A stretch of 64,000 nucleotides of DNA from Arthrobacter sp. YD4 (GCF_030410515.1 NZ_JAUHHD010000003.1:186001-250000); one strand, 5' to 3'. Positions 8,607 to 17,381 are shown, counted from the first letter of the stretch. Notes: generated by a model from the letters alone, not told the origin. Made by a program: numbers and translations.

Positions 8607-9523
8607 GGCGTGCCCGCCGTCGTGTCCGGTGACTGGTTGGCCGCCGTGCCGGAGGGGGTGCCGGTCCGGCCCGTGAACTTGTCCATGGTGGTGTAGATAC
8701 CGAAGATCCTGCCGCCCACGAAGTCCCAGGCGCGCACCGGCAGCAGCCCGCGCAGCACCTTGCCCAGCTGCGCCGTCGCCGGGGCGATCAGCTGCGGCCG
8801 GCCCTCCTGCATGGCATTCCAGGCGCGGTTGATGGCATCCTCGGGGGTCATCAGGGGCGTGAACAGCGGTCCGCGGGCGCCGGCGAACATGCCGGTGGAG
8901 ATGTAGCTGGGGCAGAAGGTGGTGACCTTGAGGTGGTCGAAGCCCTGCTGCTCGAGTTCGAGCCGCAGCGAGTCGCTCCAGCCGATCACCGCCCACTTGG
9001 AGGCCGCGTAGACACTCATCCGCGGGTTGGAGACGGTGCCGGCCGCGGAGGCGATGTTCAGGATGCGGCGCGGACGGCCGGCGTCGGACATCATCGCCGG
9101 CAGGAAGGCGTGGGCGACGTACATCGGGGCGAGGGCGTTGATGTCCATGGTCAGGGCGATGTCACGGGCCGGGTCGTGCTCCCAGAACAGGGCGCCGCGG
9201 ACAATTCCGGCGTTGTTGACCAGCAGGGTCAGGGGGCCCTCCGCGGCAGCCTCGGCGGCGGCGTCGGCGATTGCCTCCCGGCTGGCCAGGTCCACCTGGC
9301 GGACGACGGCGCGCGCACCCAGAGCGGTGACCTCTGCTGCGGTCGAGGCCAGGCCCGCGGCGTCGACGTCCCAGAGGACGACGACGGCGGCACCCTCCCG
9401 GGCAGCGCGCAGGGCGTACAGCCGGCCCATGCCCATTGCGGCACCGGTCACCAGGACCGTCCCTCCCGAAACGCTGAACGGCGCGGACACAGGCGCGGCA
9501 GAAGAACTCTTCGATGCTGACAT
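8603..9523 (-). CDS. Short-chain dehydrogenase/reductase
   Basis: 306 aa classical SDR. Cofactor motif TGAAMGMG near residue 26, NNAG at about 107-110, catalytic Ser in NIASAAG and the YAASK motif (Tyr, Lys). The Asp after the second strand (LWDVDAAG) favours NAD over NADP. The C-terminal 30 residues are a low-complexity Thr/Ala tail that overlaps the start of the aminotransferase gene. First gene of a three-gene operon. A TAGCAT hexamer ends 6 nt before the ATG and no Shine-Dalgarno is visible, so the mRNA may be leaderless. Substrate unknown. Confidence 0.88.
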   Translation of the reverse strand: MSASKSSSAAPVSAPFSVSGGTVLVTGAAMGMGRLYALRAAREGAAVVVLWDVDAAGLASTAAEVTALGARAVVRQVDLASREAIADAAAEAAAEGPLTLLVNNAGIVRGALFWEHDPARDIALTMDINALAPMYVAHAFLPAMMSDAGRPRRILNIASAAGTVSNPRMSVYAASKWAVIGWSDSLRLELEQQGFDHLKVTTFCPSYISTGMFAGARGPLFTPLMTPEDAINRAWNAMQEGRPQLIAPATAQLGKVLRGLLPVRAWDFVGGRIFGIYTTMDKFTGRTGTPSGTAANQSPDTTAGTP

Positions 9524-9529
9524 GCCGCC

Positions 9530-9535
9530 ATGCTA
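9530..9535 (-). promoter_or_regulatory. Candidate -10 box, leaderless SDR operon
   Basis: TAGCAT on the minus strand, 6 nt upstream of the ATG at 9523, which would place transcription start on or next to the start codon. Confidence 0.4.
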
Positions 9536-9559
9536 TCCCGGCCCGCAAGCCCCATGCGG

Positions 9560-9565
9560 TAGGTT
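9560..9565 (+). promoter_or_regulatory. Candidate -10 box, leaderless coaD
   Basis: TAGGTT followed by 6 nt (CGGAGG) and the coaD ATG. The GGAGG abuts the ATG with no spacer, too close to work as a normal Shine-Dalgarno. Confidence 0.4.
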
Positions 9566-9571
9566 CGGAGG

Positions 9572-10051
9572 ATGAGACGCGCGGTGTGCCCAGGCTCCTT
9601 CGACCCCATCCACAACGGCCACCTGGAGGTCATTGCACGGGCCGCGAGCCTGTTCGATGAGGTCATCGTCGCGGTCTCCACCAACTACGCCAAGAAGTAC
9701 CGCTTCACCCTCGAGGAACGGATCGGCATGGCCCGGGAGACGCTGGCCTCGCTGCGCGGAATCGTGGTCGAGCCCGTGGGGGAGGGGCTGCTGGCCGAGT
9801 ACTGCCGCCGGCGGGGTGCCTCCGCGATCGTCAAGGGGCTGCGCTCCTCCTCCGACTTTGACTACGAGCTGCCCATGGCCACCATGAACCGCCAGCTCAC
9901 CGGCGTCGAGACGGTCTTCCTTCCCGCCGAGGGGCACTACCTGCACCTGTCCTCCACCCTGATCAAGGAAGTCCACACCCTTGGCGGCGACGTCTCGGAG
10001 TTCGTGCCGAAGTCGGTTCTGCGGCGCTTGGGGTCCGGCGGGGCGGTTTGA
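9572..10051 (+). CDS. coaD: Phosphopantetheine adenylyltransferase
   Basis: 159 aa, typical length. CoaD transfers AMP to 4'-phosphopantetheine in coenzyme A synthesis. Conserved N-terminal nucleotidyltransferase motif PGSFDPIHNGHLEVI with the HxGH signature (NGHL context, T/HxGH variant), the RGLRSSSDFDYE-like block KGLRSSSDFDYELPM, and LSSTLIKEV near the C-terminus. Divergent from the SDR operon with 48 bp between starts. The stop codon overlaps the -35 region of the following transcription unit. Confidence 0.97.
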   Translation: MRRAVCPGSFDPIHNGHLEVIARAASLFDEVIVAVSTNYAKKYRFTLEERIGMARETLASLRGIVVEPVGEGLLAEYCRRRGASAIVKGLRSSSDFDYELPMATMNRQLTGVETVFLPAEGHYLHLSSTLIKEVHTLGGDVSEFVPKSVLRRLGSGGAV

Positions 10052-10077
10052 GTCCGCTCGAAGAATCAGGCTAAGAT
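10048..10077 (+). promoter_or_regulatory. Candidate promoter of DUF177-rpmF-rnc-mutM
   Basis: TTGAGT (10048-10053), 18-nt spacer, TAAGAT (10072-10077). Transcription would start near 10084, leaving a leader of about 25 nt before the ATT proposed as start of the DUF177 gene. Confidence 0.5.
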
Positions 10078-10110
10078 AGTACGTCGGTCATATGTTCTAC
10101 AGGAGTTCTC

Positions 10111-10659
10111 ATTAAGCGAGATGCAAGTTCGCCCCTGGCGTTCGACGTCAAGGACCTCGGACGCAGTCCGGGAAGCATGCGGACACTGAAAGAACATGTA
10201 CCCGCGCCGGGTGATCTCGGCGTGGCGCTCATTGGTGTGCAGGAAGGCTCGGATGTCGAGCTGGATCTGCGCCTGGAGGCCGTACACGAAGGAATTCTGG
10301 TATCGGGCACCGCGTTCGTCGAAGTAACCGGCGAATGCGGTCGATGCCTGGATCCCCTTGCGTATGACCAAGAGGTCAATGTGCAAGAACTTTTCTTCTA
10401 CGAGGATGCTGAGTTCTCGGACGGAGAAGACGAAGAAGAGCAACGTCGAGTCGAGCACGATCTAATCGATCTTGAACCGGTGTTGCGGGACGCAGTTGTC
10501 ACCATGCTGCCGTTCCAGCCGGTGTGCCGGGAAGACTGCCAGGGCCTCTGCTCCGAATGCGGAGTTCGCCTGGAAGACGAGCCGGGGCACCACCACGAGG
10601 TCCTGGATCCTCGCTGGGCTGCCCTAGCCGACCTGGCTAAGCCTGACCGGCAAAACTGA
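10111..10659 (+). CDS. DUF177 (YceD) family protein, probable ATT start
   Basis: 182 aa if read from ATT 10111. DUF177/YceD proteins are encoded next to rpmF in most bacteria and are linked to ribosome biogenesis. The body has the cysteine pairs typical of the family: GECGRCLDPL and CREDCQGLCSECG, with an acidic stretch between. The first ATG (10177) would cut off SSPLAFDVKDLGRSPG, a segment that matches the usual N-terminus of the family. In that frame there is no ATG, GTG or TTG between the TAA at 10072 and ATG 10177; an AGGAG lies 5 nt upstream of an ATT at 10111. A 7-codon ORF (ATG 10092) ends with TAA at 10113-10115, overlapping the ATT. Function is certain only at family level; the start is inferred. 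Confidence 0.82.
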   Translation: MKRDASSPLAFDVKDLGRSPGSMRTLKEHVPAPGDLGVALIGVQEGSDVELDLRLEAVHEGILVSGTAFVEVTGECGRCLDPLAYDQEVNVQELFFYEDAEFSDGEDEEEQRRVEHDLIDLEPVLRDAVVTMLPFQPVCREDCQGLCSECGVRLEDEPGHHHEVLDPRWAALADLAKPDRQN

Positions 10660-10695
10660 TTTGTAAGTGTTGGACTAGAGAGAAATGAGTTAGCC

Positions 10696-10899
10696 GTGGC
10701 TGTTCCCAAGCGGAAAATGTCTCGCTCGAATACCCGCGCCCGCCGCTCCCAGTGGAAGGCAACCGCCCCCCACCTGGTGAAGACCGTGGAAAACGGCCAG
10801 GTTGTTTACAGCCTGCCTCACCAGGCAAAGGTCGTTACCGACTCGGCTGGCACCGCGCTGTTCCTTGAGTACAAGGGCCGCAAGGTCGCAGACGTCTAA
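10696..10899 (+). CDS. rpmF: 50S ribosomal protein L32
   Basis: 67 aa. The N-terminus [20 protein letters not shown] is diagnostic of bL32. GTG start at 10696 with an AGAGAGAAATGAG purine tract upstream. The zinc-ribbon cysteines of some L32 proteins are absent (C-minus form). Located 36 bp after DUF177 as usual, and followed by rnc. Confidence 0.97.
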   Translation: MAVPKRKMSRSNTRARRSQWKATAPHLVKTVENGQVVYSLPHQAKVVTDSAGTALFLEYKGRKVADV

Positions 10900-10920
10900 T
10901 CCGCCAACAGGCTGACTAAG

Positions 10921-11670
10921 ATGTCTTCAACTGAAGAGCTTCTGAAGCGTCTCGGTGTCTCTATTGACGCCGGGACGCTTCGTCTTGCTCTGACCCATCG
11001 TTCCTACGCCTACGAAAACGGCGGCATCCCCACCAACGAGCGGCTCGAATTCCTGGGCGACTCGATCCTGGGGTTCTCGGTCACGGACGCGCTCTACCGT
11101 GACAACCCGGACCTTCCCGAGGGTGAACTGGCCAAGCGCCGCTCCGCCGTCGTCAGCACCCGGGCGCTGGCCGGCATCGGCCGCAGCATCAGCCTGGGTG
11201 ACTACATCTACCTGGGCCAGGGCGAGAAGCTCACCCAGGGCAAGAACAAGGCCTCCATCCTCGCGGACACCATGGAGGCCCTGATCGGCGCCACCTACCT
11301 CTCCAACGACCTGGAGACGGCCCGGCAGCTGGTCATGCGCCTGGTGGGTCCGCTGCTGAAGGACGCCGCCGCCCTGGGCGCGGGCACCGACTGGAAGACC
11401 AGCATCCAGGAGCTCGCCGCCAGCCGGCAGCTCGGCACCATCAACTACGCGGTGGAGGGGTCCGGACCGGACCACGCCCGGACCTTCGAGGCCGTGCTGC
11501 GCATCGGCGGCACCGACTACGGCACCGGCACCGGTAACTCCAAGAAGGAAGCGGAACAGGAAGCCGCCGCCGACGCGTGGCGCCGGCTGTCCGCCCCCGC
11601 GGAGTCCGACGGCGACGCCGCCGAGGGCGCGGGCCGCCGGGATTCCGCCGCCGCCCCGGCCGGGAGCTAG
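10921..11670 (+). CDS. rnc: Ribonuclease III
   Basis: 249 aa. Cuts double-stranded RNA in rRNA processing and mRNA decay. The RNase III domain shows the signature [14 protein letters not shown] (residues about 39-52) with catalytic Glu/Asp, and [15 protein letters not shown]-terminal dsRNA-binding domain begins near residue 160 ([16 protein letters not shown]) and ends with [17 protein letters not shown] 25-residue Ala/Asp/Gly tail follows. The stop is 8 bp before the mutM start. Confidence 0.97.
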   Translation: MSSTEELLKRLGVSIDAGTLRLALTHRSYAYENGGIPTNERLEFLGDSILGFSVTDALYRDNPDLPEGELAKRRSAVVSTRALAGIGRSISLGDYIYLGQGEKLTQGKNKASILADTMEALIGATYLSNDLETARQLVMRLVGPLLKDAAALGAGTDWKTSIQELAASRQLGTINYAVEGSGPDHARTFEAVLRIGGTDYGTGTGNSKKEAEQEAAADAWRRLSAPAESDGDAAEGAGRRDSAAAPAGS

Positions 11671-11678
11671 GAACGCAC

Positions 11679-12668
11679 TTGCCCGAGTTGCCCGAGGTTG
11701 AGGTGGTCCGGCGCGGCCTGGTGAGCTGGGTCCGCGGCCGGACCATCACCGGCGTCGAGGTGCTGGACCCGCGGTCCGTCCGCCGGCACGCCCTCGGCCC
11801 CGCTGACTTCATCGGCAACCTGCAGGGCGCCCGCGTCCTCGACGTGGTCCGCCGCGGCAAATTCCTCTGGCTGCCGCTCGCGGACGCCTCCGCTGAGGCG
11901 TCCGGCGGCGCCTCAACGGCCGGTGGCGCCGATGCCTCCGGCGGCGCCGCGAACGTCGCCCTGATGGCGCACCTGGGCATGTCCGGGCAGCTCCTGATGC
12001 AGGACGCCGAGGTTCCGGACGAGAAGCACCTGAAGATCCGGCTGCGGCTCAGCCCGGCCGCGGGTATGCCGGAGCAGCTCAGATTCGTGGACCAGCGAAT
12101 CTTCGGCGGACTGTTCCTGACCTCGCTGATACCCACCGCTGATGGCGGCCCGGGCGGCCTGGCCGAGACTCCGCTGCCGCTGATCGCCGAGGAAGCCTCG
12201 CACATCGCCCGCGATCCGCTGGACCCGCATTTTTCCTTCGACCTGTTCTACCGCCGCCTCCGGGCGCGCCGGACCGGGCTGAAACGCGCCCTGCTGGACC
12301 AGGGCCTGGTCTCCGGCATCGGGAACATCTACGCGGATGAGGCACTGTGGCTGGCCAAGCTGCACTACGCCCGCGCCACGGACCGGATGCGCCGCGCCGA
12401 CGCCGAACGCGTCCTCGACGCGGCCCGGCAGGTCATGACCGACGCCCTGGCCGCCGGAGGCACCAGCTTCGATTCGCTCTATGTGAACGTCAACGGTTCC
12501 TCCGGCTACTTCGAACGGTCCCTGAACGCCTACGGCCGGGAGGGCCAGGAGTGCCGGCGCTGCGCCGCGAACGGGATCGTCAGCCTGATCAAGCGCGAGC
12601 AGTTTATGAACCGCTCGGCGCACACCTGTCCGGTGTGCCAGCCGCGTCCGCGGAACGGCCGCTGGTAG
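11679..12668 (+). CDS. mutM: Formamidopyrimidine-DNA glycosylase (Fpg/MutM)
   Basis: 329 aa from TTG 11679. Removes oxidised purines such as 8-oxoguanine and nicks the abasic site. The start is fixed by the N-terminus (M)PELPEVE, in which Pro2 is the Schiff-base nucleophile and Glu3 is also catalytic. The H2TH region ([19 protein letters not shown]) and the C-terminal zinc finger (CRRC ... CPVC) are intact. Unusual is a roughly 26-residue Ala/Gly/Ser insert (about residues 68-93, [10 protein letters not shown] onward) in the N-terminal barrel; total length is about 40-50 residues above E. coli Fpg. Its last 65 bp overlap the 3' end of oleD on the other strand. Confidence 0.95.
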   Translation: MPELPEVEVVRRGLVSWVRGRTITGVEVLDPRSVRRHALGPADFIGNLQGARVLDVVRRGKFLWLPLADASAEASGGASTAGGADASGGAANVALMAHLGMSGQLLMQDAEVPDEKHLKIRLRLSPAAGMPEQLRFVDQRIFGGLFLTSLIPTADGGPGGLAETPLPLIAEEASHIARDPLDPHFSFDLFYRRLRARRTGLKRALLDQGLVSGIGNIYADEALWLAKLHYARATDRMRRADAERVLDAARQVMTDALAAGGTSFDSLYVNVNGSSGYFERSLNAYGREGQECRRCAANGIVSLIKREQFMNRSAHTCPVCQPRPRNGRW

Positions 12669-13632
12669 CACCGTAGTGCGCCGCCAGCCGGGCCAGCCCC
12701 TCGTCCAGGCTGACCGCGGGGGTCCAGTCCAGGAGCTCGCGGGTCCGGCGCTGGTCGAACCAGTGCGCCGTGGACAGCTGCTCGGCCAGGAACCGGGTCA
12801 TCGGCGGCTCCTCCACCCGGCCGGACCGGAGCCAGGCCTTCTCCACCAGCGACCCCACGGCCCGGGCTACACGTCCCGGCACGGACCACGCCGGCGCTGG
12901 CACGCCGCCCGCGGCACAGATTCCGGCCAGCAGCTCACCCACTGGCCGCGGCTCGCCGTTGCTGACCACCAGCGCCAGCCCGTGGACCCGGTCCATGCGG
13001 TGCAGCGCTGCCACAATGGCGGCCGCCGCGTTGTCGATGTACGTCGTGTCGATCAGGGCGCCGCCGGCATCCAGCAGCGGCAGCCTGCCCTGTGCAGCGC
13101 GTTCCAGGACCCGCTCCACCAACTGGGTGTCGCCGGGTCCCCAGACGATGTGCGGCCGCACGGCGGTGACCCGGAAACCGGGTGCGTCCGCGGCGAGGGC
13201 CAGCAGTTCGGCGGCTGCCTTCGTGCGGGAGTAGTCCCCGTGCGCCCGGGCCGGGTCCGCCGGTTCGGCGTCGAGCCCCGCGATCGCCTGCCCGGAATTG
13301 GCTACCGACGGGGAGGAGACGAACACCAGGTCCCGCACGCCGGCGTCACGAGCGGCGGCCAGCAGCCGGGCGGTGCCGGCGATGTTGACCTCGTCGAAGT
13401 CCTCGGGACGGCCGGTGAAGGAGACCTTCGCGGCGAGGTGGATGACGCCGTCCATGCCTGCGACGGCACTGCGCACGGCGGCGTCGTCCGTGACGGAACC
13501 GTGCAGGTCCGCGGCTCCCGGAACCCCGGAGGGCCGGCGCTGGAAGGTGGTGACCTCGTGGCCCTGCTCCACCAGCAGCCGGGCAACGGCGCCGCCGAGC
13601 AGCCCGCTGGCGCCGGTGACCAGTACCCTCAC
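12604..13632 (-). CDS. oleD: OleD: NAD(P)-dependent 2-alkyl-3-oxoalkanoate reductase
   Basis: 342 aa. Extended SDR/3-beta-HSD fold. In olefin biosynthesis OleD reduces the 2-alkyl-3-ketoacid made by OleA to the beta-hydroxyacid. Rossmann motif [12 protein letters not shown] at residues about 5-16, [18 protein letters not shown], and [10 protein letters not shown] with the catalytic Tyr/Lys. GTG start 13632 forms a GTGA overlap with the end of oleBC; the longer open frame upstream is antisense to oleBC. The identification rests on the order oleA-oleBC-oleD. The last 21 residues ([12 protein letters not shown] onward) are encoded opposite the mutM zinc-finger codons. Confidence 0.88.
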   Translation of the reverse strand: MRVLVTGASGLLGGAVARLLVEQGHEVTTFQRRPSGVPGAADLHGSVTDDAAVRSAVAGMDGVIHLAAKVSFTGRPEDFDEVNIAGTARLLAAARDAGVRDLVFVSSPSVANSGQAIAGLDAEPADPARAHGDYSRTKAAAELLALAADAPGFRVTAVRPHIVWGPGDTQLVERVLERAAQGRLPLLDAGGALIDTTYIDNAAAAIVAALHRMDRVHGLALVVSNGEPRPVGELLAGICAAGGVPAPAWSVPGRVARAVGSLVEKAWLRSGRVEEPPMTRFLAEQLSTAHWFDQRRTRELLDWTPAVSLDEGLARLAAHYGATSGRSADAAGTPDRCAPSGS

Positions 13633-16313
13633 GGCGTGCCGGGCCGGCCGCCGGCCAGCACGGAGCCGGCCCAGCGGGCTAGCCGTGTCCGGTCGATCTT
13701 GGCGTTGTGGCGGATGTCGGTGGGCTGGGCCGGGACGGTCAGGACGGCGGAGACCTCGACGCCGGCCTGCCGGGCGGCGGCGCGGACCCGGCCGGCGAGC
13801 CCGGGCTCGGCCGGTTCCGCCTTGCGGACGGCCGGAACGGTCTCGACGACTGCGGCGACCGCCTGGGTGCCGGCCGGCCCGACGCCGACGACGGCGGCGA
13901 GTCCGACCCCGGACAATGCCTCGATGGCCTGTTCGGCTCCGACGGGCGTGACGACGCCGCCCGGGGCGGTGACCACGTGCGCCATCCGGCCCTCCACCCA
14001 GAGCCGTCCGGCGGCGTCGAGGTGCCCGACGTCGCCGGTGCGGTGCCAGCCCGCCGTCCGGGCGCTCTCGCGCTGGGTCAGCCACAGCCGGTCGTAGGAG
14101 TCCTTGACGTGCGCGGCGCGGACCAGGATTTCCCCGGTCACTCCCGCGTCCGTGACCGGCCGGTTGCCCGGCGCGGTGCCGTCCGCGACGAGCGGGGCCA
14201 CCGCCAGTTCGGCCCCGTGCACCGCCCGGCCCACGCAGATGCCGTTTCCGGCGCCGGGCACCGTCCCGGCGGCGGCGTCGGCCGCGGCCTCCCGGATCTG
14301 CGCCAGGTTGATGTCTGTCACGGGAAGGGCCTCGGTCATCCCGTAGGGGGTGTGGAGCTCGGCTGCGGGGACCAGGTCCTGAAGGTCCTCGAGCAGGCTT
14401 CGCGGTACCGGGGCCCCGGCGGAGAGCAGCAGCTCCACGGCGTCGAGGGCCTGCCGGCCCTCCGGGGTGAGGGTGTCCCGGGTGGCCAGGACGTTGCGCA
14501 GCGCGGCGGGCGAGGCGAAGACCACCGTGGCGCCGATCGCGGCGGCCGCGGCGGCCAGGGCCCGGGCCGTCAGGGTGCGTGGCCGGGTCACGTCCATGTC
14601 CGGGGTGACGGACACGGCGCCGAGGGCGGGGCCCAGCAGGGCGAACGGCGCGAAGCCGGCCACCAGGCGTGTGCCGGGGCGGAGGTCCAGGGTGGCGGCG
14701 AGGGTGTCCCGCATGGCGGCGAGTTGCCGGTGCGTGTACTGGACGCCCTTGGCCGGGCCGGTGGAGCCGGAGGTGAACAGCACGGCCGCAGGGGAGTCGG
14801 CCGCCGGGACGGGCGGCAGGTCGGCGTCGGCCGCCGCGCCGGTGTCACCGAGGCGTTCGAGGGAGGTTTCGACGCCGAGGATCCGGCGGCGGGCCGCCGG
14901 GAGCTCGCGAACGCTGAAGCGCCGGGCCTCCCAGCCGAGGGCGGCGGCCGCGGCGAGGGCCTTGTCGATGCCGATCAGCACATCCGGGGTGGCTCCCCGC
15001 ACGGCGCGGCTCAGGCCGCGGAGCCCGAGCCCGGCGTCGGCGACGACCACGACCGCGCCCACGCGGAGGCAGGCGTAGAGGACGACGGTGAGGTCGACGC
15101 CGGGCGGAACCATCAGGCTGACCCGGGTCCCGGCGGCGACGCCGGCGCCGCTGAGGCCTCGGGCCAGGTCGGTGACCCGCCGGTCCAGTTCGCGCCAGCT
15201 GAGTGAGCGGGACACGCCCCCGTGGGGCGCCATCTCGGCCACGGCCGTCTGGTCAGCGTCGGGGCCCGAGGCAAGGACGGTCAGCGGCGCCCAGAGCGGC
15301 CCGGTCCCGGTGGCCTCTGCGGCGGCCTCTGCGGCGGCCGGTGAGGCGGTTTCTGCCGCGATTGCGTCGGAAACGCGTTCGGCGAGCCAGGTGAAGATGG
15401 GGTCCGCGATGTTGCGGTCCTCGGCCACCAGGTGGCCGGCACCCTCGAAGCGGTGCACCTGGGCGTGGGGCAGCCGGCCGACCAGGTCCTTGAGGTACCG
15501 GTCGGAGAAGATCGGGTCCCGGGGTCCCCACAGCATCAGCGCCGGGACACTGAGTCCGCGCACCCCCTCGGCGACGGCGGTCAGGGCCGGGTAGCTGGGG
15601 TGGGAGGCGTCGGCCGGGATATCGGCCACGAAGTTGCCCACCCCGGCGCGGCGGCGGGCGTTGCGGTACGGGGCCATGAACGCCGCGCGCACCGCGGGGT
15701 CCAGCGCCGGGTGCGCCAGGGCGTGGGTCACGCGCAGGAAGGCGTCCGACGTCGTCGTGCCCCAGCGGTGCACGGCCGGATGCAGCGCGAGCCGCAGCGC
15801 CGCGGGGATGGGCACCCCGGCGGGCTGGTGGACGGCCGTGTTGGTGAGGACGACGCCGGCGAGCCGGTCCTGGTGGGCCAGTGCCCAGCCGAGGCTGATG
15901 ACTCCGCCCCAGTCGTGGCCGACCGTGACGACCGGCCCCGTCAGGCCGAGTTCGTCGGTGAGGTTGCCGAGGTCATCGATCCGGTCCTGCAGCCGGCGGA
16001 AGGTGCCGGTCCGTTCGGAGAAGCCCATGTCCAGCTGGTCCACGGCCACCACCCGCCAGGGGTGGGCGGGGTCGGTTCCGGCGGCCAGCAGGGTCCGCCA
16101 GAGGTAGGACCAGGTGGGGTTGCCGTGGACGCAGAGCAGGGTGCCGGCGGGGGTGAGGCCGCGCTCAGCCAGCTGGGCCGCGTTGTCCAGGATGTGCCAG
16201 CGGCGCCTTGTGCCGGCTCTGTCCGGGCCGGACACGTCCAGGCCGGAGGTGGAGGGCACGTCGACCTCGCGGGACCAGGCGGGATCGACGCCGGGCCAGG
16301 TGGCGGCTACCAA
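13629..16313 (-). CDS. oleBC: OleBC fusion: beta-lactone decarboxylase + beta-lactone synthetase
   Basis: 894 aa from TTG 16313. Residues about 1-320 are an alpha/beta-hydrolase of haloalkane-dehalogenase type: CVHGNPTWSYLW, the nucleophile elbow VGHDWGGV (Asp), and EGAGHLVAED (His). OleB decarboxylates a beta-lactone to a cis-olefin. Residues about 350-894 are an AMP-dependent ligase, OleC: P-loop LFTSGSTGPAKGVQYTH, YGMTEA, TGDVGHLDAAGRLWVEGR. OleC activates the beta-hydroxyacid with ATP and closes the lactone. An Ala/Glu-rich linker joins them. Separate oleB and oleC genes are usual in proteobacteria; the fusion is known from Micrococcus-like actinobacteria. The TTG overlaps the oleA stop by 7 bp and has GGTGGA upstream; an earlier GTG at 16361 lacks a ribosome site. 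Confidence 0.92.
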   Translation of the reverse strand: MVAATWPGVDPAWSREVDVPSTSGLDVSGPDRAGTRRRWHILDNAAQLAERGLTPAGTLLCVHGNPTWSYLWRTLLAAGTDPAHPWRVVAVDQLDMGFSERTGTFRRLQDRIDDLGNLTDELGLTGPVVTVGHDWGGVISLGWALAHQDRLAGVVLTNTAVHQPAGVPIPAALRLALHPAVHRWGTTTSDAFLRVTHALAHPALDPAVRAAFMAPYRNARRRAGVGNFVADIPADASHPSYPALTAVAEGVRGLSVPALMLWGPRDPIFSDRYLKDLVGRLPHAQVHRFEGAGHLVAEDRNIADPIFTWLAERVSDAIAAETASPAAAEAAAEATGTGPLWAPLTVLASGPDADQTAVAEMAPHGGVSRSLSWRELDRRVTDLARGLSGAGVAAGTRVSLMVPPGVDLTVVLYACLRVGAVVVVADAGLGLRGLSRAVRGATPDVLIGIDKALAAAAALGWEARRFSVRELPAARRRILGVETSLERLGDTGAAADADLPPVPAADSPAAVLFTSGSTGPAKGVQYTHRQLAAMRDTLAATLDLRPGTRLVAGFAPFALLGPALGAVSVTPDMDVTRPRTLTARALAAAAAAIGATVVFASPAALRNVLATRDTLTPEGRQALDAVELLLSAGAPVPRSLLEDLQDLVPAAELHTPYGMTEALPVTDINLAQIREAAADAAAGTVPGAGNGICVGRAVHGAELAVAPLVADGTAPGNRPVTDAGVTGEILVRAAHVKDSYDRLWLTQRESARTAGWHRTGDVGHLDAAGRLWVEGRMAHVVTAPGGVVTPVGAEQAIEALSGVGLAAVVGVGPAGTQAVAAVVETVPAVRKAEPAEPGLAGRVRAAARQAGVEVSAVLTVPAQPTDIRHNAKIDRTRLARWAGSVLAGGRPGTP

Positions 16314-17329
16314 GCGATTTCCACCATCGCGGTGTTCAGGCCGGAACCGACGCCCATGCACAGCACGCGGTCACCGCTCGTGAGGGTCTGCGCCTCGGCG
16401 GCCAGGGTCATCGGCAGGGACGCAGGGCCCACGTTGCCCCAGTGCGGGAAGGTGATGGGCACCTTGTCCGGGTCCAGGTCGATCGCGTCGATGATGGCCT
16501 GGGTGTAGGCGTTGCTGACCTGGTGGGTGACGTACCGGTCCATCGAGGCCCAGTCCCACTCCGGTTGGGCTTCGCGCCAGGCGTCCACCACCAGCTGCAG
16601 GCCGCCGTCGAGCAGTCCCTTGGTGTCCGTGGCCATGCCGTCGATGCCGCCGACGCAGAGTTCGTGGTGTTCGGTGCCGGCGCGGACCACGCCGCCCACG
16701 ACCCGGTGCGCGCCCGGGTGCTGGTCCGCGGGACCCAGGACGGCGGCCGCGGCGCCGGAGCCGAGGGTGAGGGTGGCGAACTCGCGGTTGAAGTCCTCGC
16801 GGGTGGTCTCGGGACGCTGCAGCCGGGCCAGGGTGGCCTCCTGCGTGGCCTGGGCGTCTTCGCCGTTGACGATCACGGCGTACTTGATCTGGCCGGAGTC
16901 GATCATGGTGGCGGCCAGGGTCATGCCGTTGACGAAGCCCAGGCAGGCGTTGGCCAAGTCGAAGTTCATGGCGGAGGAGGGCAGTCCCAGCCCGTGGTGG
17001 ATCTTGACCGCGACAGACGGTTCGAGGTTCCGGCGGGTGACCGAGGTGTTGATCAGGAGCCCGACGTCGGAGGCCGCGATTCCGGACTCGGCGAGGGCCT
17101 TGGCGCCGGCTTCCACGGCGGCGTCGTCGAACGCCGTCCCCGGGGCCCACCAGCGCCGGTGCGTGATCCCGGCGACCCGCTCCAGCAGGCGCGGCGGGAA
17201 CTTCAACCGGCGCAGCGTCCCGGCCAGGGCCTGGTCGAAGTCGCGGGAACTCACGATCGTGGGCGCCTCGACGCTGCTCACCGAAAGCAACGCGGTGTTG
17301 GTGTGCCGGAAGGTGGCATTGCCTATCAA
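16307..17329 (-). CDS. oleA: OleA: acyl-CoA condensing thiolase-fold enzyme
   Basis: 340 aa, FabH-like thiolase superfamily. OleA joins two fatty acyl-CoAs head to head to a 2-alkyl-3-ketoacid, the first step to long-chain internal olefins. N-terminus GNATFRHTNTALLSV is characteristic of actinobacterial OleA. Catalytic Cys in NACLGFVNG, the Glu of the family in RRNLEPSVAVKI, His in VTHQVSNAY and Asn in FPHWGNVGPAS. TTG start (17329) with AGAGG 6 nt upstream. It differs from the true FabH in this window (50583-51635), so it is not the fatty-acid initiation enzyme. First gene of the leftward ole operon. Confidence 0.93.
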   Translation of the reverse strand: MIGNATFRHTNTALLSVSSVEAPTIVSSRDFDQALAGTLRRLKFPPRLLERVAGITHRRWWAPGTAFDDAAVEAGAKALAESGIAASDVGLLINTSVTRRNLEPSVAVKIHHGLGLPSSAMNFDLANACLGFVNGMTLAATMIDSGQIKYAVIVNGEDAQATQEATLARLQRPETTREDFNREFATLTLGSGAAAAVLGPADQHPGAHRVVGGVVRAGTEHHELCVGGIDGMATDTKGLLDGGLQLVVDAWREAQPEWDWASMDRYVTHQVSNAYTQAIIDAIDLDPDKVPITFPHWGNVGPASLPMTLAAEAQTLTSGDRVLCMGVGSGLNTAMVEIAW

Positions 17330-17381
17330 ATCAAGCCTCTGTTCGTATCTGTCCTGCGCTCCTGCGGCTCACTGCGCCGTC

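Noticed and set aside
16314-16361. GTG 16361 as start of oleBC
   Set aside because: It would overlap oleA by 55 bp and has no ribosome-binding site; TTG 16313 fits better.
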